64,000 bases of DNA, from NCBI RefSeq assembly GCF_001010355.1, contig NZ_JPLA01000009.1, forward strand, positions 1 to 64,000, written 5' to 3'. The stretch is from Dyella japonica DSM 16301 (GTDB taxonomy: Bacteria > Pseudomonadota > Gammaproteobacteria > Xanthomonadales > Rhodanobacteraceae). Positions 34,232-44,127 of this stretch are shown piece by piece. The position numbers were made by a program, and so were the translations under genes. The notes under the pieces were generated by a model. It was not told the origin of the DNA. It did not search any database and worked only from the letters and a program-made list of their open reading frames with translations. Positions within the stretch are counted from its first letter, which is position 1, and the number at the start of each line of letters is the position of its first letter.

Positions 34232-35358
34232 GCACCCAAGCTGCAACGTTCGAGCTGGAAATGACCCGCTTCATCCGCGCGCCGCGGGAGAAAGTATTCG
34301 ACGCTTTCACTGACGAGGCCGCGCTGGCGGCGTGGCATTGCCCCCGCGGCCTGCATGTGGGCGAAGTCGCGACCGATGCGCGGGTGGGCGGGCGCTACCG
34401 CGTCACCATGGTCAAGCGGGACGGCACCGTGCACGGCTCCAGCGGCACCTACCAGGCGATCGAGCGGCCCTCGTTCCTCGCCTATACCTGGGCCTGGGAC
34501 GGCGAAGGCGACATCGCTGCGCGCACCACGCTGATCGAGGTCACGCTGACCGAGAAGGATGGCGGTACGCAGCTGCACATGCGCCACACCGGTTTCCCCG
34601 ATGCAGCCATTCGCGACGACCACAATCAAGGTTGGACGTCCGTCTTCAACCGCCTGGTCGACTATCTCGATCCGGACGGTCCGGCAGGTTGCGTGGTGTT
34701 GGTGGGTAGTCCGATCAGCCCCTATGTGCGGGCCCTGCGCATGGCGCTGGCCGAGAAGGGTGTGGCGTACACGCTCAGGTCGGTCGCGCCGCATTCGCCC
34801 GAGGCCGATGCGATCCATCCGTTCGGCCGCATCCCGGCGATGTATGACGGCCCGCTGCAGTTCTACGAGACACGCGCCATCCTGCGCTACATCGACGAAG
34901 CCTTCGATGGACCGGATCTGCTGCCCACCAGCGGCGTCACCTCACGCGCCAGGGCGGAGCAGTGGTACAGCGTGCTGGATGACTACGGTTACGACGCCAT
35001 CGTCACGCGCTACATCCTGCAGTACATGTTCCCGAAGGGCAGCGAGCCGGATCGCGCCATCATCGATGCCGCGCTACCCGATATCGACCGCGTCCTGGCC
35101 ACGCTGGATGCAGGCTACGGCAAGCGCGACTTCCTGGTCGGCAACGCGCCGTGCATCGCGGACTATCTCGCTGCACCGCTGCTTTATTCGCTGGCGCAGA
35201 CGCCGGAAGGTCCGGGCCTGTTGGCGAAGTACCACAACGTGCAACGGGCCATGCAGGTGATTCAGGCGCGGCCGAGCTTCGCCGCGGCGGAGGCTGCCGT
35301 CGAGAGCGATCGTGCCGCCGCCAACGTCACGCCGTTGCGCAAGGCCAGCGCGGCGTAA
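34228..35358 (+). CDS. SRPBCC (AHSA1)-glutathione S-transferase fusion protein
   Basis: 376 residues. Residues 1-147 form an AHSA1-like SRPBCC domain (TRFIRAPREKVFDAFTDE... WTSVFNRLVDYL). A short DPDGPAG linker leads at residue 155 into a complete GST: CVVLVGSPISPYVRALRMAL, HPFGRIPAMYDG (cis-Pro), FYETRAILRYIDEAF, then the helical domain with FLVGNAPCIADYLAAPLLY. The frame is uninterrupted, so this is a genuine gene fusion or an assembly artefact removing a stop. A hydrophobic-ligand pocket joined to a GSH-dependent enzyme suggests binding and conjugation of a small hydrophobic compound, controlled by the upstream ArsR protein. Confidence 0.9.
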   Translation: MSTQAATFELEMTRFIRAPREKVFDAFTDEAALAAWHCPRGLHVGEVATDARVGGRYRVTMVKRDGTVHGSSGTYQAIERPSFLAYTWAWDGEGDIAARTTLIEVTLTEKDGGTQLHMRHTGFPDAAIRDDHNQGWTSVFNRLVDYLDPDGPAGCVVLVGSPISPYVRALRMALAEKGVAYTLRSVAPHSPEADAIHPFGRIPAMYDGPLQFYETRAILRYIDEAFDGPDLLPTSGVTSRARAEQWYSVLDDYGYDAIVTRYILQYMFPKGSEPDRAIIDAALPDIDRVLATLDAGYGKRDFLVGNAPCIADYLAAPLLYSLAQTPEGPGLLAKYHNVQRAMQVIQARPSFAAAEAAVESDRAAANVTPLRKASAA

Positions 35359-35420
35359 CCAATGGTGAGTGAGAGGCCTGGAGCAGCGCTGCCGTGGCGT
35401 TGCTCCGGGCCGGTCTGCCT

Positions 35421-36815
35421 TCAGGCGTTGGATGGTGCGCCAACGGCTTCGCTCGCCGCCACCGCCAGCCCCGACACCACGCCCAGCGACGGATCGCCGT
35501 GCACCAGCGGCACCTCGGGGAAACACGCCTGTACACGCGCTTTCACTTGCGGCGAGCGCGACGTGCCGCCGGTAAGGAACACGCTGGCGGGCAGGGCAGC
35601 CAAATCATCGCGCACCGTCGTGAGCGTGCGTTCGAGCTGGATGAGGAAGGGTTCGATGGCCGCATCCAGATCGCTTCGCGTGGTGTCCACGGCGAGGCCG
35701 TGTTCGATGAAATCCAGTGGCGCGCGATACGTGATATCGCCGCTCAACATGATCTTGGTGCGTTCGGCCGTCTGGTTGAGGCGCGTGGTGGCGCCCAGTT
35801 CCTGCAGTGCGCGCAGACGAGGGCCGTAAGGCGCGGCGACCAGTCGATAGTTCTGTTTGCGGAACTCGCGCTGCTTGGGCAGGTTGTGCACGCTGGCTGC
35901 TTCCACGAACTGGTGCTGCGGGATGCGCACGATGTCCTTGCCCATCAGCGGCATGAAGCTGTGCAGACTCACGCCGACGTCCAGATCGGTGCCGCCCTTG
36001 GGCAGGCCCCAGTTGCGCGCGATGAAGGGCGACACGTTGCCGCCGAGCTCCGCATGCGTCACGTCGGTGGTGCCGCCGCCGATGTCCACGATCAGCGCGT
36101 GCTGCCGGTCGTCGAGGCTCTTGTGGTAATGCATCGCCGCCGCCGCGGGCTCTTCCAGGAAACTCACTTCGTCGAAGCCGGCTGCCGCCGCCGCTTCACG
36201 CAGGATCTCCATGGCTTGTTCCGAGCCGGCCGCGCCCATCGAGCTGCGGAATTCCACCGGACGTCCGATCACCGCACCGCGCACCGCTTCACCAAACTGG
36301 CGGCTGGCGGTGAGGCGAATGTGCTCGAGAATATGCGTGGCGATGTGCACGATCACCTTGCGCACCTGGGGATCCAGTCGATAGCCGAACATCGACTTGG
36401 GCGATTCGATCAGGTTGCCACCGCCGCTTTCCAGATAGCCTTCCACTGCATCTTCGCCGAACAGCGCGTGCTGGAAGCTGGCGACCGAGGCGGTGGCGGC
36501 GCGCGCCTGTTCTTCCATCCACTGGCGTCGCACCACGCGCAAGGCATCGCGGCGCAGGTCGGCATCCGAACGGGCGACCTCGTTGCCTGCTGCCGCCAGT
36601 CGGCGCAGATCGAGTCGGGCCGAGCGCATATGCGCGTCCATCTGCGCTTCCAGCTCGGGCGTGAGCTCGAAGTCGTTCGGATCCGGCACCAGTTCGGGGA
36701 AATAGACGGCCGTGCGGAACTGCTCGGCCTCGCCGAAGCGCACCAGCGTGAGTTCGCCGCCGATGATGGCCGCGGCTGCCGAATAGCTGGTGCCGAAGTC
36801 GATGCCGATGTGCAT
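35421..36815 (-). CDS. Hsp70-family protein (YegD-like chaperone)
   Basis: 464 residues from ATG 36815 (MHIGIDFGTSYSAAAAI); an ATG 33 nt upstream is also possible. The actin-fold ATPase motifs are present: phosphate 1 (IGIDFGTSYS), connect/phosphate 2 (ALIVDIGGGTTDVT) and adenosine (SVFLTGGTSRSPQVK). The canonical DnaK substrate-binding and lid domains are absent, as in E. coli YegD. It is an ATP-dependent chaperone-like protein of unknown client. Convergent with the fusion gene; an imperfect GGCCTGGAGCA/TGCTCCGGGCC hairpin between them may end both transcripts. Confidence 0.9.
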   Translation of the reverse strand: MHIGIDFGTSYSAAAAIIGGELTLVRFGEAEQFRTAVYFPELVPDPNDFELTPELEAQMDAHMRSARLDLRRLAAAGNEVARSDADLRRDALRVVRRQWMEEQARAATASVASFQHALFGEDAVEGYLESGGGNLIESPKSMFGYRLDPQVRKVIVHIATHILEHIRLTASRQFGEAVRGAVIGRPVEFRSSMGAAGSEQAMEILREAAAAAGFDEVSFLEEPAAAAMHYHKSLDDRQHALIVDIGGGTTDVTHAELGGNVSPFIARNWGLPKGGTDLDVGVSLHSFMPLMGKDIVRIPQHQFVEAASVHNLPKQREFRKQNYRLVAAPYGPRLRALQELGATTRLNQTAERTKIMLSGDITYRAPLDFIEHGLAVDTTRSDLDAAIEPFLIQLERTLTTVRDDLAALPASVFLTGGTSRSPQVKARVQACFPEVPLVHGDPSLGVVSGLAVAASEAVGAPSNA

Positions 36816-37432
36816 GAAAAAGCCGCGCGCGTTTGGGCAATCAACCATTATCTCAGGTCTGGCGTTCGCGTGCCGACGTGGTGAGTCTCATGCCAGCTGC
36901 GAGCGTGGCTGGATGGGGCGGTACCCCGGCAGCGCCGCGGCGATCGCACATGCCCAACCCCCGGGTATAAGCATGTGCGATGTCGCGGCCGGGCGTCAGT
37001 GCGCCTTGCGGCGTGCTGATCGTGGAACGGGCTCATGGGCTTGATCGTCGACTCGATCGGATCTTCGGCCTGAGCGGGCATCTGCTGAAGCGGGGTGCAC
37101 AGTGCGCCCATCACGGCAAAGGCGCCATTCCCCATGTGGCACAGGGCGGGTGTCGTAGGGATGGGACTACCGGCGACTCATGATGGCTGAGCGCCGCCAG
37201 GCGGCCTGGGGCGAACCCATCGGGACGGGGCGTGGCCGGCGGCAGGCCCGCTTGAGAACGTCCGGGGCAAACACCACATTGGACGTCATGTGCGTAGGGG
37301 AGTTTTGGGCGCCCGCGCTGGGATCCGCCATCGCGAAATGGCGGGGGCGAGGAGAGGGCGATATGGGGTCTCTGAGTCGCCCACAGGCCGACCCCACCAC
37401 GCACCACTGTCACCTATGGGAAGGACCAACAC
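36816..37432. other. 617-bp gene-free region with an 11-bp inverted repeat
   Basis: No supportable gene. ATCGCACATGC (36943-36953) and GCATGTGCGAT (36971-36981) form a perfect 11-bp stem with a 17-nt loop, extended imperfectly by CCGCG on both sides. A minus-strand frame at 36848-37135 starts with a signal-like stretch but quickly becomes arginine-rich and random in appearance. Confidence 0.5.
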
Positions 37433-37942
37433 ATGAGCACGAAAACCGAAACGGCGATCCTGGCTGGCGGCTGCTTCTGGGGTATGCAGGATTTGCTGCG
37501 GCGTTACCCGGGCGTGTTGTCCACGCGCGTGGGCTATTCCGGCGGCGATGTGCCCAACGCCACGTATCGCAATCACGGCACGCACGCCGAAGCGCTCGAG
37601 ATCGTGTTTGATCCCAGTGTGATCACCTATCGCCAGATCCTGGAGTTCTTCTTCCAGATCCACGACCCCAGCACCAGGAACCGCCAGGGCAACGACGTGG
37701 GCATGAGCTATCGTTCGGCGATTTTCTATCTCAGCGATGAGCAGAAGAAAGTCGCGGAAGACACCATCGCCGATGTCGATGCCTCGGGTCTGTGGCCCGG
37801 CAAGGTGGTCACCGAAGTCACGCCGGCGGGCCCGTTCTGGGAAGCCGAGCCGGAGCACCAGGACTATCTGGAGCGCATTCCCAACGGCTACACCTGCCAC
37901 TTCCCGCGAGCGGAGTGGACGCTGCCGAGGCGTGCGCAGTAA
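37433..37942 (+). CDS. msrA: peptide-methionine (S)-S-oxide reductase MsrA
   Basis: 169 residues with the catalytic GCFWG motif at about 13-17 and the family blocks [33 protein letters not shown] and [14 protein letters not shown]. It reduces methionine-S-sulfoxide in oxidised proteins using thioredoxin; the single nucleophilic Cys is present and the resolving Cys is likely the one in NGYTCHFP. Length is that of the short MsrA form. A terminator follows at 37960. Confidence 0.97.
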   Translation: MSTKTETAILAGGCFWGMQDLLRRYPGVLSTRVGYSGGDVPNATYRNHGTHAEALEIVFDPSVITYRQILEFFFQIHDPSTRNRQGNDVGMSYRSAIFYLSDEQKKVAEDTIADVDASGLWPGKVVTEVTPAGPFWEAEPEHQDYLERIPNGYTCHFPRAEWTLPRRAQ

Positions 37943-37959
37943 TCGTTGAAGCTTGAAAA

Positions 37960-37986
37960 GGGCGGTCCATGTGACCGCCTTTTGTT
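37960..37986 (+). terminator. intrinsic terminator of msrA
   Basis: GGCGGTC-CATGT-GACCGCC forms a 7-bp stem directly followed by TTTTGTTT, 17 bp past the msrA stop. Confidence 0.88.
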
Positions 37987-38179
37987 TGCGAGGTGTACTC
38001 GCGACCCCATGTTGCGAAAGCCAAACCACGTGGCGGTGATGCAGCCTTCACGAGCCCGGTCGCATGCTGGTGCGAGCGGTCGGGCGCACGCGCCTCGCAG
38101 CGTAATCGCCAACCGGGGGCTGCCGCGACTGAGTGGGCTCGTCGTCTGGCGCATCGGCCAGGCGGCCCGGAGGTTTGCC

Positions 38180-39163
38180 ATGAACACCATGCAGCATTCG
38201 ATCAGGCGGACGTTGGCAGTGGCCTTGGCGGGCATCGTGGCCTGCAGTGCGAGTGCCCATGCCATGGCATCGCCCGAGGACACCACCAGCCCGGTGATCG
38301 CCATCAACAAGGCGGCCGAGACCACGCCGATCAAGACCAACGCCATCCGTGGTTCCATCAGCGAACTGGACGGCTCCGGCGGCAACATCGTCGTGCTTAC
38401 GGGCAAAGATGGCGCCTTCATGGTGGACGCCGGCATCGCCCTTTCCAAAGACCGCTTGCTGCCTGCCTTGCATCAGCTGGGCGTGGACAAGGTCAAATAC
38501 CTCGTCAATACCCATTGGCATTGGGATCACACGGACGGCAATCCCTGGGTGCATGAGTTGGGCGCCACGGTGATTTCGACGCCCAACACGGCGAAATACG
38601 TGTCGCAGACCACGCGCGTAGACGACTGGAACTACACGTTTCCCGCGCTGGCGGCGGGCGGTCGACCCACCGAGCTGCTCAGCAAGGAGCGCACTTACCA
38701 GATCGACGGCGAGACCGTGCTGGTCAAGCCGATCGCGCCGGCGCATACCGATGGCGACATCGTGGTGTACTTCAAGCAGGCGGATGTGCTGGTGCTGGGC
38801 GATACGTTCTGGAACGGCATCTATCCCTTCATCGACAATGCGCACGGCGGGAGCATCGATGGCGCGATAGCTGCCGCCAACGAGGCGTTGGCCATGTGCA
38901 CGGATCACACCATCGTGGTGCCGGGGCACGGGCCCATCGGCAACCGCGCGCAACTGATGGCCTTCAGGGACATGCTGGTGGGCGTGCGCAACAACGTCGC
39001 TGCGCTCAAGCATCAGGGCAAATCGCTGGATCAGGTTTTGGCGGCCAAGCCAAGTGCGCAGTACGATCCACAGTGGGGCCAGTTCGTCATCGGTCCGGCG
39101 TTTTTCGATCGCCTGGTTTTCCAGGGACTGGATCGTCCGGGCGCTCACTCGCCGGGCCAATGA
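38180..39163 (+). CDS. secreted MBL-fold metallo-hydrolase
   Basis: 327 residues from ATG 38180 after a strong GGAGG site; the open frame continues upstream across the msrA terminator, which argues against longer starts. Signal peptide (MNTMQHSIRRTLAVALAGIV). The metal motif is NTHWHWDHTDGNPW, with further ligands in PAHTDGDIVVY, LVLGDTFWNG and VVPGHGPIG. The H-x-H-x-D-H pattern and APAHTDGD resemble the B3-like/SoxH hydrolase group rather than a proven beta-lactamase. Substrate unknown. Confidence 0.9.
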   Translation: MNTMQHSIRRTLAVALAGIVACSASAHAMASPEDTTSPVIAINKAAETTPIKTNAIRGSISELDGSGGNIVVLTGKDGAFMVDAGIALSKDRLLPALHQLGVDKVKYLVNTHWHWDHTDGNPWVHELGATVISTPNTAKYVSQTTRVDDWNYTFPALAAGGRPTELLSKERTYQIDGETVLVKPIAPAHTDGDIVVYFKQADVLVLGDTFWNGIYPFIDNAHGGSIDGAIAAANEALAMCTDHTIVVPGHGPIGNRAQLMAFRDMLVGVRNNVAALKHQGKSLDQVLAAKPSAQYDPQWGQFVIGPAFFDRLVFQGLDRPGAHSPGQ

Positions 39164-39173
39164 TGGCCTGCCG

Positions 39174-39362
39174 CTAGCCCTGTCCGGGCCAGAGGATGGC
39201 CTGGGCAACCACCACGTGTTCGCCATTGAAGGTGGCCGCGGGCGATCCATACAACGCATAGCCCTGGGCCAGCGCTTCGGAAACTCGCTGGCAGAACGCG
39301 GCGTCATCCTTGCCGGTGAGCAGGCGGTAGCGCGGCAGGCCATCGGGTGGTGCTGTGGACAT
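39174..39362 (-). CDS. DUF1737 domain protein
   Basis: 62 residues from ATG 39362 with GAGGAGG upstream. It consists almost entirely of the DUF1737 motif: PRYRLLTGKDDAAFCQRVSE, LAQGYALYGSPAATFNGEHV, VAQAILW. Function is unknown for the family. The much longer open frame continuing upstream is a shadow. Convergent with the MBL-fold gene, with 10 bp between stops. Confidence 0.85.
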   Translation of the reverse strand: MSTAPPDGLPRYRLLTGKDDAAFCQRVSEALAQGYALYGSPAATFNGEHVVVAQAILWPGQG

Positions 39363-39518
39363 GCGAATCCTCCTCAAGGTTGAAAGCTTGCCGTTGCGAG
39401 TCGTCAGTGTACGCAGTGCCTGGATCAGTCTGCCCTGTCCACTTAAGTAAAAACTCGTAGGTACCAACCGTAGTTCTCCGCATGTACTTCTCGCAGGCCC
39501 CACAGGACAGTACCCGTC

Positions 39519-40370
39519 ATGCGACGGAAGACGGAGAGCGCCTTGCGATATTCCATACTCTCGTTGGCGCTGGCACTGTTCTGCGTCACCGCCCATGCGC
39601 AATCGGCGCCCGACGAGGCGGCTGGCAATGATGCATCCGAGTTGGCCAAGAAATTGTCCAACCCGGTGGCCTCGCTGATCAGTGCGCCGTTCCAGTTCAA
39701 CTACGACAGCAAGATCGGGCCCGATGAACGCGGTCATCGACTGACCATGAATATCCAGCCGGTGGTGCCGATCTCCATCAGCGACGACTGGAACCTGATC
39801 TCGCGCACGATCCTGCCGGTCACCAGCCAGGCGGATATTTCGCCGGGTTCGGGAAGCCAGTCGGGCATAGGCGATATCACGCAAAGCCTGTTCTTCTCGC
39901 CCAAGGCGCCCACGGCAGGCGGCATCATCTGGGGTGCCGGCCCGGCGTTTCTGTTGCCCACGGCCACGGATGATCTGCTGGGCGCGAAGAAGTGGGGGCT
40001 AGGGCCGACCTTGGTGGTGCTCAAGCAGTCCCACGGCCTCACCTATGGTTTTCTGACGAACCAGATCTGGTCGATTGCCAGCGTGAAAAACAATCGCGAC
40101 CGCGCTCCATTGAGCAGCCTGTTCTTCCAACCGTTCCTGTCCTACACCACGCCCACGGCCTGGACCTATGGCGTGAATGCCGAATCCACTTATGACTGGC
40201 ACGCGCACCAGGCCGCCGTGCCGCTGAATTTCACCGTGGCCAAGCTGACCAGACTGGGCAAGTTGCCGGTGAGCTTTACCGGCGGCGTGCGCTACTGGGC
40301 GGCCAGCAGCGCGACCAGTCCGCACGGCTGGGGCTATCGCGCGGTGGTGACCTTGCTGTTTCCCAAGTAA
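39519..40370 (+). CDS. outer-membrane beta-barrel transporter-like protein
   Basis: 283 residues with a signal peptide (ILSLALALFCVTAHAQ). The mature protein is built of alternating short strands (PFQFNYDSKIGP, HRLTMNIQPVVPISI, DDWNLISRTILPV, GIGDITQSLFFSP, GWGYRAVVTLLFPK) typical of a group annotated as 'transporter' or 'neuromedin U' in proteobacteria and thought to be outer-membrane barrels. No specific substrate can be named. Stands alone on the plus strand, convergent with the cupin gene (11 bp). Confidence 0.75.
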   Translation: MRRKTESALRYSILSLALALFCVTAHAQSAPDEAAGNDASELAKKLSNPVASLISAPFQFNYDSKIGPDERGHRLTMNIQPVVPISISDDWNLISRTILPVTSQADISPGSGSQSGIGDITQSLFFSPKAPTAGGIIWGAGPAFLLPTATDDLLGAKKWGLGPTLVVLKQSHGLTYGFLTNQIWSIASVKNNRDRAPLSSLFFQPFLSYTTPTAWTYGVNAESTYDWHAHQAAVPLNFTVAKLTRLGKLPVSFTGGVRYWAASSATSPHGWGYRAVVTLLFPK

Positions 40371-40381
40371 CGCCGGGCAGC

Positions 40382-40789
40382 TCAGCGTCCGACGCCTGCG
40401 AGGTATTGCGCGTCGGTGACCGGTTCCATCCAGTCGACCACCTTGCCATCCAGCGCTTCCTGCACGGCGATATGCGTCATCGAGGTGGTGGCCGTGGCGC
40501 CATGCCAGTGACGGTGGCCCGGTGGGCAGACGATGATGTCGCCCGCGTTGATCTCCACGATCGGGCCGTCTTCGCACTGCGTCCAGCCTTTGCCTGCGGT
40601 GACGATCAGGATCTGCCCCAGCGGATGGGTGTGCCAGTTGCTGCGCGCGCCTGGCTCGAACGTGACGCAAGCGCCTGCCAGGCTGGCCTTGCCCGCACCC
40701 TTGAACGGCGAGTCGATGCGCACGTTGCCGGTGAAGTAATCCGCCGGCCCCTTGGCCGAGGGCTGCGAACCATTGCGAATGATATCCAT
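40382..40789 (-). CDS. cupin domain protein (RmlC-like)
   Basis: 135 residues. Both cupin motifs are visible: motif 1 RSNWHTHPLGQILIV and motif 2 INAGDIIVCPPGHRHWHGA, with His residues for a metal site. It is the third gene of a minus-strand set (aldo/keto reductase, carboxymuconolactone decarboxylase-like, cupin) that is common next to a divergent LysR regulator. A small-molecule dioxygenase or isomerase role is possible; substrate unknown. Confidence 0.9.
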   Translation of the reverse strand: MDIIRNGSQPSAKGPADYFTGNVRIDSPFKGAGKASLAGACVTFEPGARSNWHTHPLGQILIVTAGKGWTQCEDGPIVEINAGDIIVCPPGHRHWHGATATTSMTHIAVQEALDGKVVDWMEPVTDAQYLAGVGR

Positions 40790-40823
40790 GCTGAGATCCG
40801 GTTGACGAGTGGATGGTGAGGAT

Positions 40824-41576
40824 TCAGTCCGCTGTGTTTTCGTTGATCACGCGCAGGGCGTTGAGGGTGCGCGGATAACCGATGAAGGGCAGCAGCTGGG
40901 TGATCGTGTCGATCAGGGTGCGGCGGTCATTGCCGGCGGCGAGATTGCCTGCGACATGACCGGCCAATTGCGGCTCGCAGCCCCCAAGTGCCGCCAGCAT
41001 CGACAGGGTCAGCAGTTCGCGGGTGCCGATGTCCAGGCCGTTACGCGTCACGTGGTCGCCGAAGCAGTGGCCGGACAACAGATGCTGGAAATGCAGCTGG
41101 TCTTTTGGTGCGTTGGCGATCATCTGATCGATACGGCTGCCGAACAGCGCACGCTGGATGTCCAGCCCTTTCTCGACGCGGTTCTGAGTGGTCGTCGTGG
41201 CTTGTGCGGGCAGCGGCAGCGACACGCCGTGCTCTTCCAGAACCGCGTTGGTGACGTGCAGGAAGTCGAACACGCGTGCCATGCCCACATAGGGCACGGC
41301 TTGATAGACGATCTCCCTGGCCTCCACCGGTGACACGCCCACATTGAGCGCGCCGCTCAGCATGGCGCGGAATTCGCTGATGCCGTTGCAGGCAATGATG
41401 GCGGCAAGCTGCACCATCAGGCGTGTGCGCACATCCAGTTCGGAGTCGCGCAGTACCTCATCGAAGGCCCAGTTGTCGAAGATCTCGATCAGTTCGGGGT
41501 CCGTCACCTTCAAGGTGGAAATGTGCCGGGGAAACAGCGCGTCGTGGTTGCGCTGGGCGGTTGCGGAAATAGCCAT
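40824..41576 (-). CDS. tandem carboxymuconolactone decarboxylase-like protein
   Basis: 250 residues from ATG 41576. Two CMD/AhpD-like helical repeats are visible: the first around ELDVRTRLMVQLAAIIACNGISEF, the second around LDIGTRELLTLSMLAALGGCEPQL with GNDRRTLIDTITQLLPFIGYPRTL. The C-x2-C of AhpD is not present, so a peroxidase role is less likely than decarboxylase-like. It lies between the aldo/keto reductase (41 bp upstream) and the cupin (34 bp downstream). Confidence 0.9.
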   Translation of the reverse strand: MAISATAQRNHDALFPRHISTLKVTDPELIEIFDNWAFDEVLRDSELDVRTRLMVQLAAIIACNGISEFRAMLSGALNVGVSPVEAREIVYQAVPYVGMARVFDFLHVTNAVLEEHGVSLPLPAQATTTTQNRVEKGLDIQRALFGSRIDQMIANAPKDQLHFQHLLSGHCFGDHVTRNGLDIGTRELLTLSMLAALGGCEPQLAGHVAGNLAAGNDRRTLIDTITQLLPFIGYPRTLNALRVINENTAD

Positions 41577-41617
41577 GGGAGAAGTCCTGTGTGACGGAGA
41601 CGGCTGCTCAGGCAGCA

Positions 41618-42701
<1,084 letters not shown>

Positions 42702-42722
42702 GAATGACGTCCGGAGCCCAGC

Positions 42723-43613
42723 ATGCCTCGCGAGAACTACAACGACCTCACGGCGTTTCTGGCGGTAGCGCGCGAGGGCAGTTTCACCAAGGCCGCCGCG
42801 CAACTGGGCGTGACGCAGTCGGCGCTGAGCCACGGCATACGGGGTCTGGAAGCGAGGTTGGGCATACGCCTGTTTCATCGCACCACGCGCAGCGTGTCGA
42901 CCACGGAAGCGGGCGAACGCTTGCGCGAACGGCTGGCGCCGCAGTTCGAGGAGATCGATCACGCGCTGGAGGCCCTGGGCGACTTGCGCGATCGGCCCAG
43001 CGGCACGGTGCGCATCACCTGTGGTGCGCATGGCATCGACACGGTGTTGTGGCCGCGGTTGTCGAAGCTGCTCGCAAACTATCCGGACATCCGTATCGAG
43101 CTGATTGCCGATAGCCGGCTGCGCGATATCGTGGCCGAGCGCTTCGATGCCGGGGTCCGCCTGGGCGAGCAGATCGCCAAGGACATGGTGGCGGTCCGCA
43201 TCGGACCGGACATGCGCATGGCGGCGGTGGCCTCACCCGGATATCTCAGCCAGCGCAAGGCAATACGCACGCCCAAGGACCTGGCCGATCATCGCTGCAT
43301 CAATCTGCGCTTCCTGACCCATGGTGGGCTGTATGCGTGGGAGTTTGAAAAGCGCGGCCGCGAAGTGCGTGTGCACGTGGATGGCCAGCTTGTCTTCAAC
43401 GAGACCAGGCACGCGCTGCGGGCGGCACTGGATGGCTTCGGCCTGGCCTACATGCCCGAAGACCTGGTGTTGAATGACATCGCCAAGGGCCGGCTGGTGC
43501 GCGTGCTCGAGGATTGGTGCCCGCCGTTTCCCGGCTACCACCTTTATTACCCCAGTCGCCGTCGCGCGTCGCAGGCATTCCAGCTGGTGGTGGATGCGTT
43601 GCGCTACCGCTGA
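42723..43613 (+). CDS. LysR-family transcriptional regulator
   Basis: 296 residues. The N-terminal HTH reads FLAVAREGSFTKAAAQLGVT and QSALSHGIRGLEARLG; the rest is a type 2 periplasmic-binding-like effector domain (GTVRITCGAHGIDTVLWPRL, FDAGVRLGEQIAKDMVAVRI). It is expected to control the divergent aldo/keto reductase, CMD and cupin genes. Ligand unknown. Confidence 0.95.
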   Translation: MPRENYNDLTAFLAVAREGSFTKAAAQLGVTQSALSHGIRGLEARLGIRLFHRTTRSVSTTEAGERLRERLAPQFEEIDHALEALGDLRDRPSGTVRITCGAHGIDTVLWPRLSKLLANYPDIRIELIADSRLRDIVAERFDAGVRLGEQIAKDMVAVRIGPDMRMAAVASPGYLSQRKAIRTPKDLADHRCINLRFLTHGGLYAWEFEKRGREVRVHVDGQLVFNETRHALRAALDGFGLAYMPEDLVLNDIAKGRLVRVLEDWCPPFPGYHLYYPSRRRASQAFQLVVDALRYR

Positions 43614-43625
43614 ACGAGCGCGAAT

Positions 43626-43990
43626 TCAGCGCAGCTCTTCGCCGAACACGATGCGGTGGCCATCAGGCGTGACGATGGCGAACTCGCGCATGCCCAGGGC
43701 TTGTCGTCCAGCGCATGCCAGATCGATACCTGCTTGGCGAGCAGCTCCCGATAGAGGGCCGCGGCATCGCTCACATGGAGATAAGCGAACCAGGAGTGAT
43801 CCTGGCATTGCGAGATGGGCAGTGCGTCCGGGCAATCGCCGATGCGCAGCCGGCAGGCACCGCGTTGCAGGAAGGACCAGCCATCGACGCGCAGGCTTTC
43901 CTCAAAGCCAAGCTGGTCGATATAGAAACGTCGCGAGGTTTCCAGATCGTTCACGGCCAATACGAATGTCGATGCGATGATTTCCGGCAT
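43626..43990 (-). pseudogene. VOC/glyoxalase-family gene interrupted by a 1-nt frameshift
   Basis: From ATG 43990 the protein begins MPEIIASTFVLAVNDLETSR and reads as a VOC domain to KPW near 43696. The family-like ending GMREFAIVTPDGHRIVFGEE continues in the next frame to a TGA at 43626. The break falls in a CCC run (43693-43695; GGG on the coding strand): one additional G would restore a continuous 122-residue protein. Either a recent inactivating deletion or a sequencing error. Without it the product would be a small cytoplasmic metalloenzyme or antibiotic-binding protein of the bleomycin-resistance fold. Confidence 0.8.
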
Positions 43991-44127
43991 GGCACGCTCC
44001 TGCTTGCTGGATTGCGCGATGGCGCGATGTCTTCGCCGCGATGGCGTTGGACCGACGCCGTACAGCACGCAGCGAGCGTAGCGCGTGAGCACCTGTTCGT
44101 GGTGCTTCACGCGCTCCTTGGGGTGAC

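Noticed and set aside
36848-37135. Possible 95-residue minus-strand secreted protein
   Set aside because: The first 20 residues look signal-like but the remainder is Arg/His/Pro-rich and random, with no ribosome site or conserved motif.
38180-39163. Second beta-lactamase
   Set aside because: MBL fold with signal peptide and HWHWDH, but sequence blocks differ from B1-B3 lactamases; left as a metallo-hydrolase of unknown substrate.
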